A stretch of 64,000 bases of DNA. Origin: Streptomyces brevispora (GTDB lineage: Bacteria; Actinomycetota; Actinomycetes; Streptomycetales; Streptomycetaceae). This document shows positions 43,022 to 51,641 of the stretch, piece by piece. The DNA is taken from positions 3,844,001-3,908,000 of the forward strand of contig NZ_VIWW01000001.1 of assembly GCF_007829885.1 (NCBI RefSeq). Direction: 5' to 3'. Position numbers and translations under genes: made by a program. The notes under the pieces are model-generated. The model worked only from the letters and a program-made list of their open reading frames with translations, made no database searches and was not told the DNA's origin. Every line of letters starts with the position of its first letter. Position 1 is the stretch's first letter.

Positions 43022-44974
43022 ATGTCGGAGGCGGAGCAGGCACGGGAGCCCCAACGGGACAAGAACGGACGTCTCCTCGCGGGGCGGTACCGGCTCGGGG
43101 AGGTGCTCGGCCGGGGCGGTATGGGCACGGTCTGGCGTGCTGTCGACGAGACGCTGGGCCGCACGGTCGCGGTCAAGGAACTGCGGTTCCCGACAGCCAT
43201 CGACGACGACGAGAAGCGCCGTCTCATCACGCGTACGCTGCGCGAGGCGAAGGCGATCGCCCGGATCCGCAACAACGGCGCGGTCACGGTCTACGACGTG
43301 GTCGACGAGGACGACCGGCCGTGGATCGTCATGGAACTCATCGAGGGCAAGTCGCTGGCCGAAGCGGTGCGCGAGGACGGTGTCCTGACGCCGAGACGGG
43401 CGGCCGAGGTCGGTCTGGCCATCCTCGACGTACTGCGTTCGGCGCACCGCGAGGGCATTCTGCACCGCGATGTGAAGCCGTCCAACGTGCTGATCGCCGA
43501 GGACGGCCGGGTCGTGCTGACCGACTTCGGGATCGCCCAGGTCGAGGGTGACCCGTCCGTCACCTCCACGGGCATGCTCGTCGGCGCCCCCTCGTACATC
43601 TCGCCGGAGCGGGCCCGCGGGCACAAGCCGGGCCCGCCGGCCGACCTGTGGTCGCTCGGCGGATTGCTGTACGCGAGCGTCGAGGGCTGCCCGCCGTACG
43701 ACAAGGGCTCCGCGATCGCCACCCTGACCGCGGTGATGACCGAACCGCTCGACCCGCCGAAGAACGCGGGCCCGCTGGAGGAGGTCATCTACGGCCTGCT
43801 CGCCCGGGACCCCGAGCAGCGGCTCGACGACGCCGGGGCGCGCGCCCTGCTCAACGCGGTGATCGAGGCCCCCGAGAAGCCCGACGTCCCGGTACCGCCG
43901 CCGGCCGACGCCACTCAGGTGATGGCGCTGCCCGGGGTGTCCGCCGCCAAGCCGGCGTCGAAGTCCGGCGAACCGGGCGAGGGCACCCGCGACCGGCTGC
44001 GGGGCGCGCTGCGCTCGGCACGGAACGCGAAGGCGCCCGGCGCGGCGGCGGGCGTCGCCGCCGCACCGTCCGTGCCGGCGGCCCGGCCCGCCACGACGGC
44101 CACGGCCGCCTCCGGGGCCGTACCGCCGCCGCGTCAGGCCACCTCTGCGAGCACCCCGCCGAAGGCGTCCCTCACGGACGTGGTGCCGCGCCGCACCCTG
44201 GCGATCATCGCGGCCGTCATCGTGCTCGCCGTGCTCGGCACGGTCCTCGCGCTCACGATGGGCGGGGACGACAAGGGCACCGACAACGCGGGCAAGGGCA
44301 AGGACGACACGTCCGCCTCGGCCGGCCCGTCGGCGACCGGCGGCTCCGCCGGTACCGCGGGGACGGAACAGGGCGGCAGCGGCAAGGACCAGGGCAAGGG
44401 CCAGGACGGGAACGACGGCCAGGGCAAGGGCAAGGACGACTCCGGCAAGGGGTCGGACAACTCGGACGACGACGAAGACACGGACGCGGGCAAGGACACG
44501 GGCGCCAAGGACGCGCTGCCCGCCGGGTACAAGACGGTCACCGACAAGCGGTTCCACTTCACCATGGCGATGCCCGAGGGCTTCGAGCGCAACTCGATCG
44601 CCGGCAGCAACTCCGGCGGCATCTACAACATCGACAAGGGCTTCCCGCGCGTCCAGGTCGACTTCAACAGCTCGCCCGGCCAGGACGCGGCCGCCGCCTG
44701 GAACTCGCTGCGCGGCGCGGTGGCCGGCAGCAGCGACGGATACCGGCACCTGGGTATCAAGCCGGTCCAGTACAACGGATACCCGACCGTCGCCGACTGG
44801 CAGTTCGAACGCAACGAGAAGGGCCAGCGCAGCCGGATCCTGAACCGCGGCTTCAAGGTCGACGCCAAGCGCGGCTACTCGATCATGATCAGCTGCAAGG
44901 TCGACGAGTGGGACGGCAAGGCGTGCAAGACGCTGCGCGAGACGGCCTTCGACACGTTCGAGCCGCTCGACTGA
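43022..44974 (+). CDS. Transmembrane Ser/Thr protein kinase
   Basis: The 650-residue Hanks-type kinase has a complete catalytic domain (about 20-285): VLGRGGMGTVWRA, AVKEL (Lys), ILHRDVKPSNVLI, TDFGIA and APSYISPERARG. An Ala/Pro linker leads to one membrane segment (TLAIIAAVIVLAVLGTVLAL, about 395-415), a long Gly/Lys/Asp-rich stalk, and an extracytoplasmic domain (YKTVTDKRFHFTMAMPEGFE onward). The ectodomain has no PASTA repeats and resembles those of the next two proteins. It is the first gene of a three-kinase cluster. Confidence 0.95.
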   Translation: MSEAEQAREPQRDKNGRLLAGRYRLGEVLGRGGMGTVWRAVDETLGRTVAVKELRFPTAIDDDEKRRLITRTLREAKAIARIRNNGAVTVYDVVDEDDRPWIVMELIEGKSLAEAVREDGVLTPRRAAEVGLAILDVLRSAHREGILHRDVKPSNVLIAEDGRVVLTDFGIAQVEGDPSVTSTGMLVGAPSYISPERARGHKPGPPADLWSLGGLLYASVEGCPPYDKGSAIATLTAVMTEPLDPPKNAGPLEEVIYGLLARDPEQRLDDAGARALLNAVIEAPEKPDVPVPPPADATQVMALPGVSAAKPASKSGEPGEGTRDRLRGALRSARNAKAPGAAAGVAAAPSVPAARPATTATAASGAVPPPRQATSASTPPKASLTDVVPRRTLAIIAAVIVLAVLGTVLALTMGGDDKGTDNAGKGKDDTSASAGPSATGGSAGTAGTEQGGSGKDQGKGQDGNDGQGKGKDDSGKGSDNSDDDEDTDAGKDTGAKDALPAGYKTVTDKRFHFTMAMPEGFERNSIAGSNSGGIYNIDKGFPRVQVDFNSSPGQDAAAAWNSLRGAVAGSSDGYRHLGIKPVQYNGYPTVADWQFERNEKGQRSRILNRGFKVDAKRGYSIMISCKVDEWDGKACKTLRETAFDTFEPLD

Positions 44975-45153
44975 GGGCCACCGGCGGACCGGGTTGCGCC
45001 GACCTTCGGCGCGGCCGCCGGTTGCCACGTATTGTGAAAGCTCGAAGACCGTACGCAGCCGAAACCACAAGTCAATTGCACGGCAAGTGAGCGCAATTGA
45101 CGGGTTTCGTGCGGTGCGGGTGACCGGGGGACAGCGCGCTCTGGGGAGGCGGC

Positions 45154-47970
45154 GTGGACGACTACGCGGGTCGGGTACTTGCCGACCGCTACCGCCTTCC
45201 GCTGCCCCCGTCCGACGCGTACGAACTGGTCGAGACCCGGGCGTTTGACACCTATAGCGGACAGGAAGTCCTGGTCCGGCAGGTGCCGTTACCGGAGGTC
45301 GTGGACGCGGAGGTGCTCGACGCCGACGGCCTGCCCACACCGGCCCGGCGCACGAGCGGGCGCACGGTGCGGCGCTCCACCGATCCGGCGGTCCGGCGCG
45401 CCATCGAGGCCGCCCAGGCGGCGGCCCAGGTTCCCGACCACCCGCGGCTCGACCAGGTCTTCGACGTGTTCGCCGAGGCGGGATCGCTCTGGATCGTGAG
45501 CGAACTGGTCGCGGCCCGCCCGCTGGCGGCCCTGCTCGCGGAGCGCCCGCTCAATCCGTACCGGGCCGCGGAGATCGGCTCCGACGTCCTGACGGCGCTG
45601 CGCGTCCTGCACGCGCACGGCTGGACCCATCGCAACATCACCGTTCGCACGGTGCTCGTCTGCGACGACGGACGCGTCGTGCTGACCGGCCTGGCGGCCG
45701 GGGCGGCGGAAGAGGCCCTCTGCGGCTACGTGCCGGTGCCGCGCCAGGACGACGCCGAGGACGACGGGGAGTACGGCCGCCCCGCGGTGGAGTCGGGCCC
45801 CACCGGCCCGTACGTGCCGCCGACGGCCGGGCACGAGTCCGGTTCCGGCGATCCGTACGCGCTGCCGGCGGCCGGTCCGGGGCCGGAAGATCCGTACGCA
45901 CCGCCGGCGGCCGGGTCCGGGTCCGCCGGTCCGCACGAGCCGCCCACCTCGCACGCGCCCTTCCGGCCGCCCGCGCAGTCGCCGCCCGCCGAGGTGCCCG
46001 GTTCCCGCGGCCCCGCCGCGATCGAGCCGGCGTCGTCCGCGGACGACGGTGAGCAGCCGTACGGCCCCGGCGAGCTGGAATCCGTCCGCCGCCCGTCACC
46101 GCCCGCCCTCCCCGCCCCCGAGCCAAGCAGCGCCGCGCAGGCGCGTGCCACCCGTGCGGGCGCCATCGCCGCGTACCGGGCGGGGGCCCGCGCCGCCGCC
46201 CGCATCAGCGAGGAGGAGCGCCGGGCCGGTACGGACGAGGCACGGGACACCGGCACCCTGCCGGTCCAGCGCGAAGGCGGCGGCCTGCTGCCGCCCGTCG
46301 GCTGGGGCAGCACGCCCGACGCACAGCACCCCTACGACTACGACGACGAGGACGACGACCCGTACGACGACGAGGACGGTGACAGCGACGGCGGCGGGCA
46401 GGCTCCGCCCCGGCGGCTGCATCTGACCGGCTCCTGGGACGACGGCCCCGGCCACGGGCGCCCGGTCCCCGCCGGCGGCTCCAGCGAGGACGCCCTGCGC
46501 GCCGACTCCCGCCGACAGGGCGCCACCCCGGCCGTCCGCCCGCAGCCCCCCGCGGACGACCGGGAGACCGCCCCGGGCCGCTGGGACGAGATCGTCGCCG
46601 GGAACCGCGACACCTCCGCCTACCGGGGCCCCGCCACGCCCCTCGCCGCCGAGCGCGCGCGGCAGGCCCGGATCGCCGTCGTCGGCGCCGTCACCGAGCG
46701 CTGGGCGCCCGAGCAGGCCGGACCGGTCCACGAGAACTGGCAGCTGGCACCGCCCATCGGCCCCTCCACCGACCTCTGGGCACTGGGCGCCCTGCTCTAC
46801 CGCGCCGTCCAGGGCCACGCCCCGTACCCGGAGGAGAACGCCGCCGAGCTCGTCCAGATGGTCTGCGGCGAGCCGCCCGCCTTCGCCGAGGAGTGCGGCG
46901 CGCTGCGGCCCGTCGTCGAGTCGCTGCTGCGGCAGGACCCCACCGAGCGACCGGACTTCGAGGAGCTGCGCGGCTGGCTGCGCTCCCTCGTACGGGCGGC
47001 GCCCGAGCCCGAGGCCGGTCTCGACGTCGTGCCGCTGCCGTCCGCCGACGACACCCGGCTGCCCGTCGTGCGCCGCCGCGGCGAGCTCGTCCGCAAGCGC
47101 CGCGGCCGCCGGAACGGCCCGGCGCACGGCCGCCACCGCCACGCCAAGGGGCGGCTGGAGGCTGCGGAGCCGGTACTCGAGGAACCGCGCGAGCGTAGAG
47201 CCGTCAAGCCGCCGCGCGAGCCCAAGGGCCCCAAGGCGCTGCGCACCCCGCCCCGCCCGCGGCAGGACGGGCAGCGCGCGCCGCGACGGCTCGGCCGGCT
47301 GCTGCTCGTCCTGATACTGCTGGTCCTGGTCGCGGCGATCACGTACGCCGTGGCGTTCATGCCCAGGTCCGGTTCGCAGCCCGGTGCGGGCGCCGGCCCG
47401 TCCCGTACGGCGTCCGAGGCGCCCGATGCCGGATCCGGCACCCCCTCCGGCGGATCGTCACCGTCCCGGTCCGGCAGCGCGAAGAAGCCGCAGACCAGCC
47501 GCTCCGCCGTCGCACTCGCGCCCGGCTACGTCCTGCGCAAGGACGCCGAGGGCTTCGAGGTCGGGGTGCCCGAGGGCTGGCAGCGCAGCCCCGCCAACAC
47601 CGACCGTCAGATCCACTACGGCAGCGACGGCTTCACCCTGCTGATCGTCCCCGGCCGCGACACCGTCAAGGCCAACGGCGCCGACCCGCTGGGCTACCAG
47701 CGGGACAAGGAACCCGAGTTGAAGCCGTTCCGGGACTCCAGCTGGTCGTCGGCGAGCGGACTGCGCCGGATCGACGTCGGCCGACAGGCCATGGCGGAAG
47801 GCCAGTTCACCTGGCAGGACGGATCGGGGCGGGAAGTGTACGTACGCAACCTCGCGATGGTCGTCGAGGGCCGCTACCACATCCTTCAGGTCATCGGTCC
47901 GGAGAGCCAGCGCGACAAGGTGTCGGACATCTACCAACAGGCCATCGCCTCCTACCGTGTGACGCCCTGA
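45154..47970 (+). CDS. Transmembrane pseudokinase
   Basis: The 938-residue protein is built like its neighbours but its kinase domain is degenerate. There is no Gly-rich loop, the lysine of VAVK is Arg (VLVRQVP), HRD is HRN (WTHRNITVRTVLV), and DFG is absent (VVLTGLAAG). The kinase lobe is interrupted by about 290 low-complexity residues (repeated DPYAPPAAG-type units and a DDDDPYDDEDGDSD acidic tract). It then resumes (STDLWALGALLYRAVQGHAP). One membrane segment (LLLVLILLVLVAAITYAVAF, about 710-730) precedes an ectodomain (FEVGVPEGWQRSPAN onward) like those of the flanking kinases. It is likely a scaffold or allosteric partner rather than an enzyme. Confidence 0.88.
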   Translation: MDDYAGRVLADRYRLPLPPSDAYELVETRAFDTYSGQEVLVRQVPLPEVVDAEVLDADGLPTPARRTSGRTVRRSTDPAVRRAIEAAQAAAQVPDHPRLDQVFDVFAEAGSLWIVSELVAARPLAALLAERPLNPYRAAEIGSDVLTALRVLHAHGWTHRNITVRTVLVCDDGRVVLTGLAAGAAEEALCGYVPVPRQDDAEDDGEYGRPAVESGPTGPYVPPTAGHESGSGDPYALPAAGPGPEDPYAPPAAGSGSAGPHEPPTSHAPFRPPAQSPPAEVPGSRGPAAIEPASSADDGEQPYGPGELESVRRPSPPALPAPEPSSAAQARATRAGAIAAYRAGARAAARISEEERRAGTDEARDTGTLPVQREGGGLLPPVGWGSTPDAQHPYDYDDEDDDPYDDEDGDSDGGGQAPPRRLHLTGSWDDGPGHGRPVPAGGSSEDALRADSRRQGATPAVRPQPPADDRETAPGRWDEIVAGNRDTSAYRGPATPLAAERARQARIAVVGAVTERWAPEQAGPVHENWQLAPPIGPSTDLWALGALLYRAVQGHAPYPEENAAELVQMVCGEPPAFAEECGALRPVVESLLRQDPTERPDFEELRGWLRSLVRAAPEPEAGLDVVPLPSADDTRLPVVRRRGELVRKRRGRRNGPAHGRHRHAKGRLEAAEPVLEEPRERRAVKPPREPKGPKALRTPPRPRQDGQRAPRRLGRLLLVLILLVLVAAITYAVAFMPRSGSQPGAGAGPSRTASEAPDAGSGTPSGGSSPSRSGSAKKPQTSRSAVALAPGYVLRKDAEGFEVGVPEGWQRSPANTDRQIHYGSDGFTLLIVPGRDTVKANGADPLGYQRDKEPELKPFRDSSWSSASGLRRIDVGRQAMAEGQFTWQDGSGREVYVRNLAMVVEGRYHILQVIGPESQRDKVSDIYQQAIASYRVTP

Positions 47971-48101
47971 CACATGACGGGTCCGCAGAGCGACCGCCGG
48001 AAGCGACAAGCATCACAGTGCGATCTCGTGGGCGGTGCGAGGTTCCGTGGCCGTGCGTCCTCTCCGTAACCTGTCATCCGAAGGAAACGGGGCGGGGAGA
48101 C

Positions 48102-49766
48102 GTGGATCGATCACAGGGCACGGACGCGGGACTGGTACTGGCCGGGCGATATCGGCTCGGTGAAGTCCTCGGGCGCGGCGGCATGGGCAAGGTCTGGCGG
48201 GCACATGACGAGGTGTTGCACCGCACCGTCGCCGTCAAGGAGCTGACCGCCGGGCTGTACGTCGCCGAGGCGGACCGGGTGGTGCTGCACGCCCGCACCC
48301 AGAAGGAGGCCCGCGCCGCCGCCCGCATCACGCACCCCGGCGTGGTCACCGTCCATGACGTCATCGAGTACGACAACCGGCCGTGGATCGTCATGCAGTA
48401 CGTCGACGGTCCCTCACTCGCCGACGCGATCAAGGAATCCGGCGAGGTGGAGCCGCGCGAGGCCGCCCGGATCGGCCTCCATGTGCTGGGCGCGCTGCGC
48501 GCCGCGCACGGTGCCGGGGTGCTGCACCGCGATGTGAAGCCGGGCAACGTCCTGCTCGCCCGGGACGGCCGGGTACTGCTCACCGACTTCGGGATAGCGG
48601 CGATAGAGGGCGACTCGACCATCACCAGGACCGGTGAACTGGTCGGCTCCATCGACTATCTGGCGCCCGAGCGGGTACGCGGCAGCGACCCGGGTCCCGC
48701 ATCCGACCTGTGGTCGCTGGGGGCCACGCTGTACGCGGCGGTCGAGGGCAGCTCGCCGTTCCGCCGCACCTCCCCGATATCCACCATGCAGGCCGTCGTC
48801 GCCGAGGAACCGCCGCCGCCGACCCGGGCCGGGGCGCTCGGCCCCGTCATCACCGCGCTCCTCCGCAAGGAACCGGACGGCAGGCCGTCGGCCGGGGAGA
48901 CGGAACGGATGCTGCTGGAGGCCATGGAGGGGCGCCAGCCCCGCGCGGCCCAGGCGTACGTCCCGACGCAGCGGGTCCCGGAGGAGGTCCTGCACGCGCT
49001 GGGTTCCGGCGGCACGACCCAGCTGCCCTACCCCGGAGCCGCCCCGGCTCCCGGGTCCGCACCGGTGACCCGGCGCAGCCGGGGCCGTTGGCGCACCGCG
49101 GTCCTCGTCGTCGCCCTGGCGGCGCTCGTCGGCGGCGGCGCGGGGATCGCCGCGATGGAGTACCGGGACGGTCCGGGCAGCGGCACCGCGAGCGGCGGCC
49201 CCGAAACCCCCGGCACCCGGTCGCAGGATCCGGCCCCCCACAAGTCCTCGCCGAAGTCCTCACCGGAATCCTCGCCGGACTCCTCGCTCAAGACCGACCC
49301 GGCGGTGAAGGGCGTGCCGGCCGGCTGGCAGCGGGTCGACGACCCGGACGGGTTCAGCCTCCTCGTACCGGACGGCTGGAAGCGTCGGAAGAACGGCACG
49401 AACGTCGACTACAGCCCGGACAACGGCAGCCACTACCTGCGCGTCAGCATCGATCACCAGCCCGACTTCGAGAGCTCGTACCTGCACATGAAGGACATGG
49501 AGTCGAGCCTCCAGAAGCGGCTGCCGGACTACCGGAGGCTGGCCCTGCAGGAAAACTTCTACCGTGACCACCCCGGATCGCTCCTGGAGTTCACCTGGAC
49601 GGAGAAGGACGGGCCGCGGCACGCCGTCGACCAGATGTACTACGCCGACGACAGCGGTCCAGAGTACGCGCTGTACATGACGGGTCCGGCGGCGGACTGG
49701 GACACCACCCGGGACCGGTTCGACACCATGCTGCGCGGCTGGCGAGCCCCGGGGGACACCGACTGA
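48102..49766 (+). CDS. Transmembrane Ser/Thr protein kinase
   Basis: The 554-residue Hanks kinase has VLGRGGMGKVWRA, AVKELT, VLHRDVKPGNVLL, TDFGIA and GSIDYLAPERVRG (residues about 15-280). A membrane segment follows (TAVLVVALAALVGGGAGIAA, about 330-350), then a stalk of 12-base coding repeats (SSPK-SSPE-SSPD) and an ectodomain (DPDGFSLLVPDGWKRRKNGT onward). GTG at 48102 is chosen, with GGGGAGA upstream; the ORF could extend 28 codons further. It closes the kinase-pseudokinase-kinase cluster and may phosphorylate or be regulated by the middle protein. Confidence 0.93.
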   Translation: MDRSQGTDAGLVLAGRYRLGEVLGRGGMGKVWRAHDEVLHRTVAVKELTAGLYVAEADRVVLHARTQKEARAAARITHPGVVTVHDVIEYDNRPWIVMQYVDGPSLADAIKESGEVEPREAARIGLHVLGALRAAHGAGVLHRDVKPGNVLLARDGRVLLTDFGIAAIEGDSTITRTGELVGSIDYLAPERVRGSDPGPASDLWSLGATLYAAVEGSSPFRRTSPISTMQAVVAEEPPPPTRAGALGPVITALLRKEPDGRPSAGETERMLLEAMEGRQPRAAQAYVPTQRVPEEVLHALGSGGTTQLPYPGAAPAPGSAPVTRRSRGRWRTAVLVVALAALVGGGAGIAAMEYRDGPGSGTASGGPETPGTRSQDPAPHKSSPKSSPESSPDSSLKTDPAVKGVPAGWQRVDDPDGFSLLVPDGWKRRKNGTNVDYSPDNGSHYLRVSIDHQPDFESSYLHMKDMESSLQKRLPDYRRLALQENFYRDHPGSLLEFTWTEKDGPRHAVDQMYYADDSGPEYALYMTGPAADWDTTRDRFDTMLRGWRAPGDTD

Positions 49767-49850
49767 CGTCGGGAACCGCCGGCGGCCGCACCGGCGCGGT
49801 GTTCACGGCACTCGTCCCGCGGCGAGATAGCCCCTGATCAGGGCTTACGT

Positions 49851-49868
49851 AGCCAGTAGCCACTGGCT
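49851..49868. promoter_or_regulatory. Palindrome upstream of the SSADH-like gene
   Basis: AGCCAGT-N4-ACTGGCT lies about 85 bases before the TACTCT -10-like hexamer of the dehydrogenase gene. It may be an operator or a hairpin ending the kinase transcript. Its role is uncertain. Confidence 0.35.
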
Positions 49869-49964
49869 CGATCGACGAGTGCTCGCGCAGGGGTGCGGCA
49901 GCGACTGCGAAAAGCTGTTACCCACGGGTATCCAAAGTATCCGGCTGGACGTACTCTCGCCCTC

Positions 49965-51593
49965 ATGACGGACTCGCAGGCCTCCACGCCCACATCCGCC
50001 GCCGGTACCGGCACCAACCCGGTGGCCGCCGCGCCCGCGGGTGTGCGTACGGCCGCCGATGTCGTGACCCCCGAGGTGATCGCCCGGCTGACCCGCGGCG
50101 TCGTCGGCTCCGGCCGTACGGCCAACCACACCCCCTTCACCGGGGAGAAGCTGGCCGACCTGCCCGAGTCCACCCCCGAGGACGTGGCGGCCGCCTTCGA
50201 GCGGGCCCGGGCCGCCCAGCCGGCCTGGGCCGCGACGCCCGTCCGGGCCAGGGCCGCCGTGCTGCTGCGCTTCCACGACCTCGTGCTCGGCCGCCAGTCC
50301 GAGGTCCTCGACCTCATCCAGCTGGAGACCGGCAAGGCCCGTCTGCACGCCCACGAGGAGGTGCAGGCGGTCGCCGTCGCTGCCCGGCACTACGGCCGCA
50401 GGGCCGGTTCGTATCTGAGGCCGAAGCGGCACACCGGTGTCGTACCGGCCCTCACCAAGGTCACCGAGCTGCGCCAGCCGCGCGGCGTCATCGGCCAGAT
50501 CGCGCCGTGGAACTACCCGTTCGAGCTGTCGGTCGGCGACGCCCTGCCCGCGTTCGTCTCCGGCAACGCGGTGGTGATGAAGCCCGACACGGAGACCGCG
50601 CTGACCGCGCTGTGGGCCCGTGACCTGCTGATCGAGGCGGGACTGCCCGCCGAGGTGTTCCAGGTCGTGCTCGGTGACGGACCCGTCGTCGGCCCCGAGG
50701 TCGTCAAGCACGCCGACTACGTCTCGTTCACCGGTTCCACCCGTACCGGCCGCGAGGTCGCCCAGGGTGCCGCGGCCCGGCTCGTCGGGGTCTCGCTGGA
50801 GCTCGGCGGCAAGAACGCCATGCTGGTCCTGAAGGACGCCGACGTGGAGAAGGCCGCCGAGGGCGCCGTCCGCGCCTGCTTCTCCTCCGCCGGTCAGCTC
50901 TGCATCTCCATCGAGCGGCTGTACGTCCACGAGTCGGTCGCCGACGCCTTCGTGGAGCGGTTCGCCGCCCGTACGAAGGCCATGCGGCTCGGCAACTCCC
51001 TCGCCTACGGGGCCGACATGGGCTCGCTGGTGGGCGAGCGCCAGCTGGAGACCGTCAGCCGGCATGTCGCGGAGGCCGTCGAGAAGGGCGCCAAGCTCGT
51101 CGCGGGCGGGGTCGCCCGCCCCGACGTCGGCCCGCTCTTCTACGAGCCGACCATCCTCGACGGCGTCGAGGCGCCGATGGCCGTCTGCGTCGAGGAGACC
51201 TTCGGACCGGTCGTCTCCGTCTACCGCTTCAGCGACGAGGACGAGGTCATCGGCCTCGCCAACGCCACCCCGTACGGCCTCAACTCAAGTGTCTGGACCA
51301 AGGACGGCAGGCGCGGCCACCGGGTCGCCGCCCGGCTGCGGACCGGCACGGTCAACATCAACGAGGGCTACGCACCCGCGTACGGCAGCGTGCAGTCCCC
51401 GATGGGCGGCATGAAGGACTCCGGTCTCGGCCGCCGGCACGGCTCCGAGGGCATCCTCAAGTACACCGAGGCCCAGACCGTCGCCCAGCAGCGGCTCATC
51501 CCGCTGGCCCCGTCCTTCGGGATGGACGACGAGAAGTACGCGGCGTTCATGAGCCGCAGCCTGAGGGCGATGAAGGCGTTCCGCCTGCGCTGA
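49965..51593 (+). CDS. gabD: Succinate-semialdehyde dehydrogenase (NADP+)-like aldehyde dehydrogenase
   Basis: This 542-residue ALDH has the NAD(P) site IGQIAPWNYPFELSVGDALP, VSFTGSTRTGREVAQ and the catalytic Glu in ELGGKNAMLV. The catalytic Cys is in SSAGQLCISIERLYV, and PMGGMKDSGLGRRHG is near the end. The N-terminus (TRGVVGSGRTANHTPFTGEK) matches the succinate-semialdehyde dehydrogenase subgroup, which links GABA catabolism to the TCA cycle; exact substrate is inferred. TACTCT seven bases before the ATG suggests a leaderless mRNA. A GMC oxidoreductase gene follows after 48 bases, probably co-transcribed. Confidence 0.85.
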   Translation: MTDSQASTPTSAAGTGTNPVAAAPAGVRTAADVVTPEVIARLTRGVVGSGRTANHTPFTGEKLADLPESTPEDVAAAFERARAAQPAWAATPVRARAAVLLRFHDLVLGRQSEVLDLIQLETGKARLHAHEEVQAVAVAARHYGRRAGSYLRPKRHTGVVPALTKVTELRQPRGVIGQIAPWNYPFELSVGDALPAFVSGNAVVMKPDTETALTALWARDLLIEAGLPAEVFQVVLGDGPVVGPEVVKHADYVSFTGSTRTGREVAQGAAARLVGVSLELGGKNAMLVLKDADVEKAAEGAVRACFSSAGQLCISIERLYVHESVADAFVERFAARTKAMRLGNSLAYGADMGSLVGERQLETVSRHVAEAVEKGAKLVAGGVARPDVGPLFYEPTILDGVEAPMAVCVEETFGPVVSVYRFSDEDEVIGLANATPYGLNSSVWTKDGRRGHRVAARLRTGTVNINEGYAPAYGSVQSPMGGMKDSGLGRRHGSEGILKYTEAQTVAQQRLIPLAPSFGMDDEKYAAFMSRSLRAMKAFRLR

Positions 51594-51641
51594 CCCCCGT
51601 GCCACCGCAGCATCTCTGTCCTTTTCGTACCGAGGAGAGCC

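Noticed and set aside
49233..49290. Short tandem 12-base repeats as a mobile or CRISPR-like array
   Set aside because: They are coding repeats for SSPK/SSPE/SSPD units in the kinase stalk and are explained by the protein.
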